Positions 5,232 to 12,924 of a stretch of DNA of 27,776 nucleotides are shown piece by piece (the stretch's first letter is position 1; every line of letters begins with the position of its first letter). The stretch is from a virus. The stretch is taken from positions 1 through 27,776 of the IMG/VR virus record IMGVR_UViG_3300018080_000498; one strand, 5' to 3'. A program made the position numbers and the translations under genes. Below the pieces are notes generated by a model, which did no database searches, was not told where the DNA came from, and worked only from the letters and a program-made list of their open reading frames with translations.

Positions 5232-5260
5232 TTGTAATGTATACAATATGTAGTATATGA
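5216..5260 (+). repeat. operator-like AT-rich repeats over the rightward promoter
   Basis: ATATGTAGTGTATAC (5216-5230) and ATATGTAGTATATGA (5246-5260) are imperfect direct repeats offset by exactly 30 bp, about three helical turns. GTATAC occurs at 5225-5230 and 5239-5244. ATATACTATAT (5209-5219) is also nearly the complement of the second repeat, so the same half-site appears in both directions. One copy overlaps the -10 element, the expected position for repression. Confidence 0.5.
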
Positions 5261-5280
5261 CATTGTTTTTTTGTTCATTT

Positions 5281-5541
5281 AAAGAATGGTTTGTGGCAGA
5301 ATAAGCCGACCTTTGGGTTAATGTACTGTACCGTCAGGTAGCCGAAAGACCGAGGGCAACGCTGTAGGTTGGATTAGGACTAATGGAAACATTAGAGAAG
5401 ATGGCGAAAAAAGATAGACTAACAAATACGGTCTGTTGGTATAGGTACTGGTTAGATGTCTTTTATCATGGTGCAAAGGCAGACCAGTTGTAGGTAATGC
5501 AATCAATCCTACCAAACTATTTTTTAAACAAAAGGGGAAGC
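5281..5541 (+). other. structured leader RNA upstream of the small terminase gene
   Basis: This stretch is richer in G+C than the control region before it and contains several clean pairings. These are TC(A)GGT..ACCGA around 5332-5353, a perfect CTAATG-GAAA-CATTAG hairpin with a GNRA tetraloop at 5380-5395, GGTCTG (5430-5435) with CAGACC (5480-5485), and GTAGG..CCTAC around 5491-5512. The last hairpin encloses the in-frame ATG at 5497 and ends before the real ribosome site, so it could control terminase translation. No known ribozyme, riboswitch or intron signature was found. One weak short frame overlaps it (5383-5493). Confidence 0.4.
5383..5493 (+). CDS. possible 36-aa leader peptide
   Basis: A frame of 36 codons (METLEKMAKKDRLTNTVCWY, then RYWLDVFYHGAKADQL) ends in TAG just before the small terminase. 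It is in the same phase as the terminase frame, separated only by that TAG and the next few codons. AGGA lies only three bases before the ATG, which is too close, and the ATG sits in the stem of a perfect hairpin. Composition looks protein-like, but the leader may simply be RNA. Confidence 0.28.
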   Translation: METLEKMAKKDRLTNTVCWYRYWLDVFYHGAKADQL

Positions 5542-6066
5542 GTGGAGCAAAAGATAGTAGTTGCAGACGAATATGAGGCACGGGTAGCCGAGTTCGATCT
5601 TAAAGACGAGCAACACCAATTCTTATTAAATTATCCTGATATGCCGAACCGAAACCGGCAAAACTGCGAACTTATTGGGATCAATGTCAATAAATTTTAC
5701 AGATGGCGTAAACAGCCGAAATTCAAAGCTGCCCTGAAAGTGGCTCGGGATGAGGCTAATTCACGGCAACGGCTTCGTGATATGGAACACGTTGAACGTG
5801 CTGAAGATCAACTTTTTGAAAACATTTTAAACGGCAAAGAAGTTAGCCTTTTATTTTATTTGAAAAACCGGTGTCCAGAGCGTTGGAAAAACGATTATGA
5901 ATTAGGCCAGGTATTTATCCAAAACAATAAATTAAATATGAACTTTATTAAAACAGAATTTGCAGAATTATCAAATAAAGATTTGTTGAAAAAGATAGAC
6001 GGGATGGCACGGGAAATTCAAATCGCTAAAAAAGAGGGAGAAAACGATGAACTTAGGAATTTGTAA
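5542..6066 (+). CDS. terS: terminase small subunit-like DNA-binding protein
   Basis: The GTG at 5542 with AAAGGGGAAG before it is preferred. An in-frame ATG at 5497 would add 15 residues but lies within a hairpin. The 174-residue protein has an early helix-turn-helix-like segment (DMPNRNRQNCELIGINVNKF, then YRWRKQPKFKAALKVARDEA), which matches the recognition part of small terminases. It is followed by a helical oligomerisation-type region with LLFYLKNRCPERWKNDY, a phrase typical of the family. The C-terminus is charged. It lies two genes before the large terminase. Its role would be recognition of the packaging site on concatemeric DNA and loading of the large subunit. The fold call is good; the DNA site is unknown. 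Confidence 0.72.
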   Translation: MEQKIVVADEYEARVAEFDLKDEQHQFLLNYPDMPNRNRQNCELIGINVNKFYRWRKQPKFKAALKVARDEANSRQRLRDMEHVERAEDQLFENILNGKEVSLLFYLKNRCPERWKNDYELGQVFIQNNKLNMNFIKTEFAELSNKDLLKKIDGMAREIQIAKKEGENDELRNL

Positions 6067-6577
6067 AGCGTGTAGGCAACGCAACGAGTTACACGGGGGT
6101 CGAGATGGTATGGGTTATTGCGAAAGTTGTCTAAAGAATGGTGCTGATTTAGATAACAGGTTTCGTGAACCTAACGAAGAAAAATTAGATATGTTAAAAC
6201 CATCTGAAAGAGATTTTACGAATGCTAGTGGCCCGGCACTAAGCCACAAACAAGAACTGTTAGATTTTATTATCAGTCATGTAGATTCTAACTGGATAGA
6301 CAATTTTCTTATAAGTTATATGGAACAGTTAAAACAATCTTATGGCTGGGTAAATGTTTTACAAAATATTGATAACGAATTAATTCTTTTCAGGATGGCA
6401 ACTGAACTAGGTTACGGCAAGATAGAGCCAGAAACCACATTAGATTATCTAAGAGGTTTAACTACTGAAACAGTTTCAACTGTAGTAGAAGGAATTGATA
6501 AACGAGCTAAATATGGCAAGAAGTCAAAAGGAAGAAAATCTAAGAAAGTTGCTACTGGAGTTGAACCAAAGGCGTAA
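6047..6577 (+). CDS. zinc-ribbon protein between the terminase genes
   Basis: The ATG at 6047 follows GAGGGAGAAAACG and overlaps the end of the small terminase gene by 20 bases. The 176-residue product begins with a zinc ribbon (ICKACRQRNELHGG then GYCESCLKNG: CxxC and CxxC about 19 residues apart). A helical middle follows (LSHKQELLDFIISHVDSNWI, FLISYMEQLKQSYGWVN) and then a very basic tail (RAKYGKKSKGRKSKKVA). I do not recognise the family. Placement between the terminase genes suggests a packaging or head-assembly accessory, or a DNA-binding protein acting at the packaging site. The last 65 bases overlap the large terminase start. Confidence 0.68.
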   Translation: MNLGICKACRQRNELHGGRDGMGYCESCLKNGADLDNRFREPNEEKLDMLKPSERDFTNASGPALSHKQELLDFIISHVDSNWIDNFLISYMEQLKQSYGWVNVLQNIDNELILFRMATELGYGKIEPETTLDYLRGLTTETVSTVVEGIDKRAKYGKKSKGRKSKKVATGVEPKA

Positions 6578-8012
6578 AGCGAACCCTTTGGCGTTTTTTA
6601 TTCCTAATGGTAAGCAAGAAGAATATTTAAAAGTTCCGTCTTTTATAAATATATTCTCTACCGGTAACGGTGTTGGCAAAACTGTATGTGCTGTTAACAT
6701 GATAGGGAATCTTCTTATGGGGCCACAAAACGAATGGTTCAACATACCACGTTACGATAATTTTCCTAGACCTAACACAGGTCGTATAATTTCTACACAT
6801 AAAAATATTGAAGCAAACATTCTTCATGCTGTCCAGGAATGGTTACCCAAACATACATATATGGCTCGTAAGGGCGGTAAAACTTTTTATTCTAAGTTTG
6901 AGTTTATGAACGGCTCAAGTTTTGATCTTATGACATATGATACCGACCCGGAACAGTTTGAAGGTCCCACATTAAATTGGATATGGTTTGATGAGCCGCC
7001 TCCACAACGTATCTTCTCAGCTTGTGTTTCACGACTTAGAAAAGGTGGACTCATAATTATTACGATGACTCCACTATATAGTGGTGGCTGGTTATTTGAC
7101 AAGATTAACGACCCTTTCTCTAACGCTGGTGACTATTTTCTTGTAACAGCAGAAATTGAAGACAATTGCAAGACTCACGGCATACGGGGTATATTGAATC
7201 ACGATGATATAGAACGGATTATTGCTGAATATCCTCCTGAGGAAAAAGCGGCAAGAATATCTGGCGAACCAATACATTTATCGGGGCGAATCTTCTCCCT
7301 GTTTGACCCTGATGTGCATTGTGTAACTCCCGAACACCTCCCGATCTCTGATTCGACTTTATACCTCGTATGCGACCCTCATGATAGAAAACCGTTTGCA
7401 TTAGGTTGGTATGTAATAGATTCTACGGGTGACGCATATATAGTTGATGAATGGCCAAACGATCCGTACCATTCAATGAAGTCTTGCGATTTAACAATAA
7501 AAGATTATGTAGATATTATAAATGAGAAAGAAAAAGCTTTAGGACGTAAGTCTGAGGTAAGAATCATAGATGCTCGTTATGGTAATCGTAAATCTGTACA
7601 AACCGGAGATACTATCCGGGACGAGTTTGATGATTATGGTATACATTTCATGAATAGTTACACAGATGAGAATGCTTCTATACTTACAGGCCACCAAAGA
7701 ATTAAAGAGATGTTATGGTATGACAGAGATTCTGAGATTTCACATACTAACAAACCAAAACTATTTTGTTCCAAAAAATGTTTGAACCATATATACGCTT
7801 TCTTGCATTATGCGTATGCAGATAACAAGCGTATGGAATCAGCGTTAAAAGAGAAACCTCAGGAAAAATATAAAGATTTCATGGATTGTCTTAGATACTT
7901 CGTAATGGATAATCCTTATGTAGATAATCAAGAAGAAGTCTATGAACCTCATGTGCCGACTAGTTGGGATAAGTACCGACAAGGTGAAGCACTAACAAGT
8001 TATGGAGTTTAA
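6513..8012 (+). CDS. terL: terminase large subunit (packaging ATPase/nuclease)
   Basis: The ATG at 6513 (MARSQKEEN) gives 499 residues, and a TTG 18 bases upstream is a weaker option. Walker A is TGNGVGKT at residues 50-57 and Walker B is LNWIWFDEP with the Asp-Glu pair at 160-161. The C-terminal RNase H-like nuclease domain opens with LVCDPHDRKPFALGWY and has RIIDARYGNRKS in the middle. It closes with an acidic residue in FMDCLRYFV, supplying the expected acidic triad. This is the motor that translocates DNA into the procapsid and cuts the concatemer. It is followed after two bases by the portal gene, the standard order. Confidence 0.93.
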   Translation: MARSQKEENLRKLLLELNQRRKANPLAFFIPNGKQEEYLKVPSFINIFSTGNGVGKTVCAVNMIGNLLMGPQNEWFNIPRYDNFPRPNTGRIISTHKNIEANILHAVQEWLPKHTYMARKGGKTFYSKFEFMNGSSFDLMTYDTDPEQFEGPTLNWIWFDEPPPQRIFSACVSRLRKGGLIIITMTPLYSGGWLFDKINDPFSNAGDYFLVTAEIEDNCKTHGIRGILNHDDIERIIAEYPPEEKAARISGEPIHLSGRIFSLFDPDVHCVTPEHLPISDSTLYLVCDPHDRKPFALGWYVIDSTGDAYIVDEWPNDPYHSMKSCDLTIKDYVDIINEKEKALGRKSEVRIIDARYGNRKSVQTGDTIRDEFDDYGIHFMNSYTDENASILTGHQRIKEMLWYDRDSEISHTNKPKLFCSKKCLNHIYAFLHYAYADNKRMESALKEKPQEKYKDFMDCLRYFVMDNPYVDNQEEVYEPHVPTSWDKYRQGEALTSYGV

Positions 8013-8014
8013 AT

Positions 8015-10078
8015 ATGGCTAAAGAAAAAGAAGTTAAACAAAGTCCAGTTAGTTTAAAGAAAGTAAACAAACTAAACCTTAACCAAAAACGTGAGGATTT
8101 TATAAAAGATTTAAGGGGTAAGATTAGTAAAGATGTGGGAGACAGGGAAACTCGTGATGAGAAACTTGAGAGATGGTATAAGAAACGGTACGGGATTAGA
8201 CCTTCTAACAAAACTTTTCCTTGGCCAGGTTCTTCGAACATCAACATTTTCTTGACAGACGAAAAGATACGCCGAATGAAACCTAATTATGTTAACTTAG
8301 CTTTTGAAGGTGACCCTGTAGTACAGTTTCAAGCTTTAGGTGCAACGCCGTTAGAACGTGCACAAGCCGGTGAACTTCTTATGGATTGGCTACTACGTTT
8401 CAAGATGAACCAAGCTCCCGGTATAAACTACTTCCGTGGATTATCACTTGCAGTTGATCGTATGCTTGAAAAAGGTAAAGGTTATGTAAAAGTAGTTTGG
8501 GATTATGATGCACATAATACTACTAGTATAATAGATTTAAATGCGTTACCTGCCGAAGTGCAACAAGTTTTAGATGATCCTTTAGTAACAGATGAAGATT
8601 TGTTAGGGTTAGTTTTTGGTCTTACGGGTTTAAACCCGGAAATAGACGAAGATTTAGAACAAGCGGCTTCACTTGTAGAACAATTTCGTAACCAAGATAC
8701 TCTATTAAAATATAAAAATAAAACTGTTATATATAACGGGCCTCGTGTAGTACCTGTAGATGATAGAGATTTAATTGTTCCGTCATTTACTACCGATATA
8801 CAAAACTGCGTAAGAATTACACATCGTATACATATGACAGAAAACGATTTGCGTACAGCAGCAGACGTTGGTAAGTACGATTCTAAAGCAGTTGAAAAAG
8901 TTTTAGATGCTGTAACGAACCCAACTACAAGGGCAACTAACCAAACCGTAGCGAATACTACAACTTTAGATAATATCCAAATCTTGAAGATGAATCGTGA
9001 AGGTGCAGGTCAGTTCCAAAAAGATACGGAACTCATAGAAATCTGGGAAGTTTATACTTGGTATGATATAGACGGTGATGGAGTACAAGAAAAAGTTGTT
9101 ATTACTATGGATCCACAGACTATGGAAGTGCTTAGGTTTATTGAGTTCCCATATGACCATTATAAATGGCCTTTTGTAGTGTTTGACTATGAATTAAATG
9201 ATGATAGGTTCTATTCACAAAGAGGTCTACCTGAAATCCTTGACCATTATCAAACTGTTCTTACAGTTCAAGAGAACGCTAAACTAGATCGTATGACACT
9301 TGCTAACTCATTACAGTTTAAGTATCGTATCGGTGCGGTCAACATGAAGAATATCCGATTTATCCCAGGACAAGGTATCGGTGTACATCGTATGGAAGAT
9401 TTACAAGAGCTACCTATACAAAACTTAGACGTTTCGTTTGACCAAGAGATGACTAAGGTCCGTGGACTTGCAGAATCTTATATCGGTCAACCTGATATAG
9501 CTGCTACAGCTAGTGATAGACGTACAGCGTTTGAAATAAGTGAACTTACTTCCATGGGTAAACAGGTATTTTCGTTTGATTCAAGACTTTTTAAAGATAG
9601 TTTAACAAAACTTTATGACCAAGTATTTGAATTATGGATTCAGTTTGGCCCGGATCAAGTTGAGGTTCGTATTACTGGTTCTCAGCCGATAGTTTTAACT
9701 AAACAAGACATACTTGGCAACTTTGTTATCGTTCCAAGTGGTGATTTTACTGTTTTAAGCAGAACTTTAGAGGTACAAAAAGCTTTTTCTGAGCTTCAGT
9801 TAGCTCTTGGTGACACAAGTGGTGCTATAGACCAATACGCAGCATGGGAAAACTATCTAATCAAGTCTGATCCTCGTGGTAGCAAGAGAATCTTGCGTAG
9901 CAGGGAAGAATTTCAACAAATTCAGCAGCAACAGCAAGCTGCACAGCAACAAGCTATAGAAGATAAGAAGGTAATAGCAGGTAGAAAACCTGCACAACCA
10001 CAAATCGGGGACGCTGCAACAGGTTTAGTACAGTCTGGCAGCTTATTAAGAGGAGGTAGAAGTGGACAGGGAGTCTAG
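8015..10078 (+). CDS. portal protein (P22-like)
   Basis: The 687-residue product follows the large terminase and starts with a basic segment. It then has WYKKRYGIRPSNKTFPWPGS and SNINIFLTDEKIRRMKPNY, typical of P22-type portals. Later landmarks are the acidic IDGDGVQEKVVITMD, RFIEFPYDHYKWPFVVFDYE, and the crown-proximal helix region with DRRTAFEISELTSMGKQVF. The C-terminus is glutamine-rich (QQIQQQQQAAQQQ) and resembles the helical barrel and tail of this family. It forms the dodecameric ring through which DNA enters and leaves. It ends in TAG, overlapping the next gene by 17 bases. The family call is strong in context. Confidence 0.88.
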   Translation: MAKEKEVKQSPVSLKKVNKLNLNQKREDFIKDLRGKISKDVGDRETRDEKLERWYKKRYGIRPSNKTFPWPGSSNINIFLTDEKIRRMKPNYVNLAFEGDPVVQFQALGATPLERAQAGELLMDWLLRFKMNQAPGINYFRGLSLAVDRMLEKGKGYVKVVWDYDAHNTTSIIDLNALPAEVQQVLDDPLVTDEDLLGLVFGLTGLNPEIDEDLEQAASLVEQFRNQDTLLKYKNKTVIYNGPRVVPVDDRDLIVPSFTTDIQNCVRITHRIHMTENDLRTAADVGKYDSKAVEKVLDAVTNPTTRATNQTVANTTTLDNIQILKMNREGAGQFQKDTELIEIWEVYTWYDIDGDGVQEKVVITMDPQTMEVLRFIEFPYDHYKWPFVVFDYELNDDRFYSQRGLPEILDHYQTVLTVQENAKLDRMTLANSLQFKYRIGAVNMKNIRFIPGQGIGVHRMEDLQELPIQNLDVSFDQEMTKVRGLAESYIGQPDIAATASDRRTAFEISELTSMGKQVFSFDSRLFKDSLTKLYDQVFELWIQFGPDQVEVRITGSQPIVLTKQDILGNFVIVPSGDFTVLSRTLEVQKAFSELQLALGDTSGAIDQYAAWENYLIKSDPRGSKRILRSREEFQQIQQQQQAAQQQAIEDKKVIAGRKPAQPQIGDAATGLVQSGSLLRGGRSGQGV

Positions 10079-10415
10079 AGAACAGCTACATATTTACGAA
10101 TCTTTAATAGAAAAGAAAGAACAACTATTAGATTTAACTAAACATCCAGCTTGGTCGGAATTCTTAAAAGAGTTAGGCGAACTAAGAGTTGACTCACTTT
10201 CAGAAGCTATCAAAGAAGGTGATACAACTGATGCAAAAGCGTATGCAAGGGCTTTAAATGTAATGATTAACTTCTTATTGTCGTTAGACAACACAGTTGA
10301 GCTAGACAATTTGCAGTTACAAAAGAAACGGTTACAAGAAGACATAGAAAGGTTTGAAAGAGATAGGTATAGAACACACGAAGAAACCATGACTGGATTG
10401 GGGGGAACCATATGA
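10062..10415 (+). CDS. small helical head-region protein (117 aa)
   Basis: Translation starts at GTG 10062 after AAGAGGAGGTAGAA, inside the portal gene's end. The product is almost entirely helical and charged ([40 protein letters not shown]), so coiled-coil oligomerisation is likely. It has no cysteines and no recognised motif, and ends LGGTI. The position between portal and scaffold suggests a head assembly accessory, but I cannot name a homologue. The stop overlaps the next ATG (ATGA). Confidence 0.66.
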   Translation: MDRESREQLHIYESLIEKKEQLLDLTKHPAWSEFLKELGELRVDSLSEAIKEGDTTDAKAYARALNVMINFLLSLDNTVELDNLQLQKKRLQEDIERFERDRYRTHEETMTGLGGTI

Positions 10416-10564
10416 GTCCATTAAAACGTGGTACAAGTAAGAAAGTTATATCTCAAAATATTAGTGAACTTGTTTCAAGTGGTAGGCCACAACGTCAAGC
10501 TATCGCAATCGCATTAAGCGAAGCTAAACGAAAAAAGCGAAAAAAGAAAAAGAAGGGGAAATAA
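10412..10564 (+). CDS. DUF6496-like small basic protein (50 aa)
   Basis: The frame begins in the ATGA overlap after GGGGGAAC. The sequence [20 protein letters not shown], then [20 protein letters not shown], and a final run of Lys and Arg match the DUF6496 pattern (KRG.S.K.IS.NI..L...G.P..QA.AIAL..A). These are tiny basic proteins common in phage structural regions and of unknown function. The lysine-rich tail suggests contact with DNA or acidic capsid surfaces. Confidence 0.72.
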   Translation: MSPLKRGTSKKVISQNISELVSSGRPQRQAIAIALSEAKRKKRKKKKKGK

Positions 10565-10713
10565 TGGCTAGTGTTTATAAAGAGAAAATAATAGATATTT
10601 ATAATCAGGCTATGAAGGATGACCCCATAAGACGTAACACAAAGCTTATGGAATGTATAGTTTTAGGAATGTTGGCGTTAATTGATGACAAGGAGGATAA
10701 AGATGGCAAGTGA
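10564..10713 (+). CDS. small hypothetical protein (49 aa)
   Basis: The ATG shares its A with the stop of the preceding gene (TAATG) and the frame ends within the start of the next one. AAGGGG lies at a workable distance upstream. The product, [20 protein letters not shown] then PIRRNTKLMECIVLGMLALI, looks helical with a hydrophobic second half and a charged tail (DDKEDKDGK). No family is recognised. Tight coupling on both sides supports reality. Confidence 0.55.
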   Translation: MASVYKEKIIDIYNQAMKDDPIRRNTKLMECIVLGMLALIDDKEDKDGK

Positions 10714-10921
10714 TATGGTAAAAGATGTATTAAATCCTATAGGTAAGCCTAATAAAATGGAAACCAATATAGGTGCTGTTAAAGCTGGGCCAGCAAAAAA
10801 GTTTGATACAAAAGTTAATATGACAGGCGTGAAATGGTCAGGGGCTAGTTATTCGCAACCTGATAGACCTGCAAAAAAAGAAAAAGTTCATAACCCTTAT
10901 GCTGGAAAGGGAAGATTTTAA
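10703..10921 (+). CDS. small basic hypothetical protein (72 aa)
   Basis: The ATG at 10703 is preceded by AAGGAGGATAAAG, so a longer frame beginning at 10682 is rejected. The protein is rich in Lys, Pro and Gly (LNPIGKPNKMETNIGAVKAG, KWSGASYSQPDRPAKKEKVH) with little predicted secondary structure, ending NPYAGKGRF. It looks disordered. Small basic tails of this sort occur in head decoration or minor structural proteins, but nothing identifies it. Confidence 0.6.
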   Translation: MASDMVKDVLNPIGKPNKMETNIGAVKAGPAKKFDTKVNMTGVKWSGASYSQPDRPAKKEKVHNPYAGKGRF

Positions 10922-10931
10922 TATACCTTAC

Positions 10932-10973
10932 TTGACGGGTCAAAGTCATGGACTATAGTCAGCACACCTGACT
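10932..10973 (+). promoter_or_regulatory. candidate promoter and dyad before the scaffold gene
   Basis: TTGACG (10932-10937), a 16-bp spacer and TATAGT (10954-10959) lie in the 80-bp gap before the scaffold gene. A perfect dyad, AGTCAG-CACAC-CTGACT (10957-10973), overlaps the end of the -10 and the likely start site. That suits an operator or a 5' stem on the capsid transcript. No T-run follows, so it is unlikely to be a terminator. Confidence 0.42.
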
Positions 10974-11001
10974 TAAAACAAGTGAAGAAAAGGAGAGAAA
11001 A

Positions 11002-11868
11002 ATGGCTAAGAAGAAAGCAGAAATAGTAGAAACACCAGACGAAACTCAGGAAGTTGTTGAAGAACAAGTAGCTGAGGAGCAAGTTGGGACTGAGGAAACC
11101 CAACCAGAGGAATCGTCTACCTCTGAAGAAGAAGCCTCTGAACTTACAGTAGAACCTGTTGAGGAACAACCTCAAGAGAGTGATACTGAAAAGCTTCGGT
11201 TACAGATGGAAAAGATGCAAGACTCTATGCAGAAACGTATAGATGAACTTACATACAGAGCCAAAAGTGCCGAAGAGCAAGCCAAGTCAAGTAAGGGCAA
11301 GACTTGGGACGATTTATCAGTTGATGAACTCAAAAAATACCGGACATATTATCGCCAAGAAGCGAATGATAGTATGGTAGATTTCTTAAACGATAAAATC
11401 GTAGAACAAAGTACAAAGCAACAAACTTTGGAACAAATTAAATTAGAAAGAGCTAATGCAATTAGAGTAAACTCATGGGCAAGAGTAGTGGAGGATTACC
11501 CAGAACTTAAAGATCCTAATTCGGAGCATTACAAAAAGACTGTTGAAGTTATCCAGCAGAATCCTTTGTTTGATGATATTAAACAAGCTCCTGAAGGTCA
11601 TGCAGCAGCAGCTAGATTGGCCGCTGAAGAACTCTTGCGAAGCAAGTTAACTTCTACCACAAAAAAGGTAAAAGCTGCTAAACAAAAGCTTCAGAGTGAG
11701 CAGAATAAATTAGGATTAGAATCTGGTAGTGGTAAACAGATAAGTGATTCTCCGTCAACTAAGTTGGAAAAACTTAGAGTAGCAGCTGAAAATTCTGGTA
11801 ATCCTTACTCAACCCAATGGAGAACTTACCTAAAAGCGTTAGACAATAAAGCTCAAGGAGGACGATAA
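11002..11868 (+). CDS. scaffolding protein
   Basis: The 288-residue protein directly precedes the capsid gene and has the scaffold signature. After MAKKKAEIVET comes a long, strongly acidic and disordered segment (roughly 15-65, repeated Glu with Gln, Ser, Thr, Pro). A coiled coil follows (LRLQMEKMQDSMQKRIDELT, residues about 65-90), then a helical middle and a basic, alanine-rich C-terminal region (KLTSTTKKVKAAKQKLQ), where scaffolds usually bind the coat protein. It would organise the procapsid and leave before or during packaging. The ribosome site is AAAAGGAGAG. Its stop overlaps the capsid ATG (TAATG), giving coupled production. No protease motif was seen. Confidence 0.78.
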   Translation: MAKKKAEIVETPDETQEVVEEQVAEEQVGTEETQPEESSTSEEEASELTVEPVEEQPQESDTEKLRLQMEKMQDSMQKRIDELTYRAKSAEEQAKSSKGKTWDDLSVDELKKYRTYYRQEANDSMVDFLNDKIVEQSTKQQTLEQIKLERANAIRVNSWARVVEDYPELKDPNSEHYKKTVEVIQQNPLFDDIKQAPEGHAAAARLAAEELLRSKLTSTTKKVKAAKQKLQSEQNKLGLESGSGKQISDSPSTKLEKLRVAAENSGNPYSTQWRTYLKALDNKAQGGR

Positions 11869-12776
11869 TGGCTGTAATTACAACATATGACGATGGTAAC
11901 AGGTTAGAAGATGTCATGATGGCAGTTGTTCAGTTGTCCCCAACAGATACTCCGTTTACTTCAGGTATTGCGAAAACAAAAGCAACAAACACTGATCACC
12001 AGTGGCCCGAAGATACACTGGCAGCTCGTGGGGATAACGCAGCAGTTGAAGGAAGTGCTTTCACTTTCGGGACTGTAACTGCACCAACAAGGATACAAAA
12101 CTGTACTCAGATATTTGAGAAAACTTTTCATGTTTCCTCAACTGAAAGATGGGTACGTGGTGCTGGTATAGATGATATGTATCAGTATCAAAAACAAAAA
12201 ACACTCATGGAAATTGCAAACGATATAGAACACGCATTTATCCGTGGTTCAAAAGCTAGTGGTAACGCTTCAACAGCTCGTAGAATGGCTGGTGCTTTAA
12301 ACTACATAACAACAAACGCAACTACGGTTGCTTCAGGTACAACATTAACAGAAAGCTTTTTCAATGGCTTAGCTGAACTCATTTACTTACAGGGCGGCAG
12401 ACCAGATGAAGTATATGTTGGTGCAAGATTGAAAAGAATAATTTCTAGCTACACTGCTGGAAACACAAAGAATATCGCAGCTGATGACAAAAGACTTGTC
12501 AACGCAGTTGATGTTTATGAATCAGACTTCGGTCTAATGAAACTTTTCCTTGCTCGTGATATGCTCACAGGAACAAATGCAAATGCTATTATGATGATTG
12601 AAAACAGAAAATTCAAGATGGCAGTTGGTGAACCTGTAAACGTATTACCGACAGAAGAAGTTGCACAAGACACAAATGGTACAAAAGGTGTTATACGTGG
12701 TGAATTAACACTTGAAGTTCTCGGTGAAAGACATAATGCAGCGGCATTTGCTCTCTCCAATGAATTTCCATCATAA
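11868..12776 (+). CDS. major capsid protein (SU10-like HK97 fold)
   Basis: The 302-residue protein opens with a short arm (MAVITTYDDGNRLEDVMMAV), then LSPTDTPFTSGIAKTKATNT and WPEDTLAARGDNAAVEGSAF. These are hallmarks of the SU10-type capsid family (DUF5309-like) within the HK97 fold. ERWVRGAGIDDMYQYQKQK and DIEHAFIRGSKASG continue the match, and GGRPDEVYVGARLKRIISSY marks the A-domain region. Length, position after scaffold and GGAGG ribosome site all fit. It forms the icosahedral shell. No N-terminal delta domain is present because the scaffold is a separate gene. Confidence 0.88.
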   Translation: MAVITTYDDGNRLEDVMMAVVQLSPTDTPFTSGIAKTKATNTDHQWPEDTLAARGDNAAVEGSAFTFGTVTAPTRIQNCTQIFEKTFHVSSTERWVRGAGIDDMYQYQKQKTLMEIANDIEHAFIRGSKASGNASTARRMAGALNYITTNATTVASGTTLTESFFNGLAELIYLQGGRPDEVYVGARLKRIISSYTAGNTKNIAADDKRLVNAVDVYESDFGLMKLFLARDMLTGTNANAIMMIENRKFKMAVGEPVNVLPTEEVAQDTNGTKGVIRGELTLEVLGERHNAAAFALSNEFPS

Positions 12777-12792
12777 CAGGAGGTAATGTTAA

Positions 12793-12918
12793 ATGTTAGT
12801 AGCAGCAGGTCAAGGAGTAGTAAACTATTTAGCTAGTGTTGGAACTTCTTTAGTTGATTTAACTGTAGGAGTTGGCAATGGTATAGCTAACTGTTTTATG
12901 AAACTGTTAGGACAATAA
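12793..12918 (+). CDS. 41-aa hydrophobic glycine-rich peptide in the capsid block
   Basis: The ATG at 12793 has AGGAGG at a slightly long distance; an ATG seven bases earlier leads to a short closed frame. The peptide MLVAAGQGVVNYLASVGTSL, then VDLTVGVGNGIANCFMKLLG, is amphipathic to hydrophobic with many Gly and Val. It sits between the capsid gene and a strong terminator, so it should share the high capsid expression. It may be a cement, decoration or membrane-active peptide. I recognise no homologue. Confidence 0.55.
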   Translation: MLVAAGQGVVNYLASVGTSLVDLTVGVGNGIANCFMKLLGQ

Positions 12919-12924
12919 GTGTAC

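Noticed and set aside
5281-5541. Group I or group II intron, tRNA or phi29-type packaging RNA in the leader
   Set aside because: No conserved intron core elements, no T-loop GTTC, and no resemblance to the phi29 RNA sequence as I remember it.
5318-5581. 87-residue minus-strand frame over the leader region
   Set aside because: It runs antisense to the structured leader and small terminase start, is rich in Leu, Pro and Ser with no motif, and lacks a proper start.
10918-11175. Phe/Leu-rich minus-strand frame opposite the scaffold N-terminus
   Set aside because: It arises from the Glu/Lys-rich coding strand read in reverse; no ribosome site.
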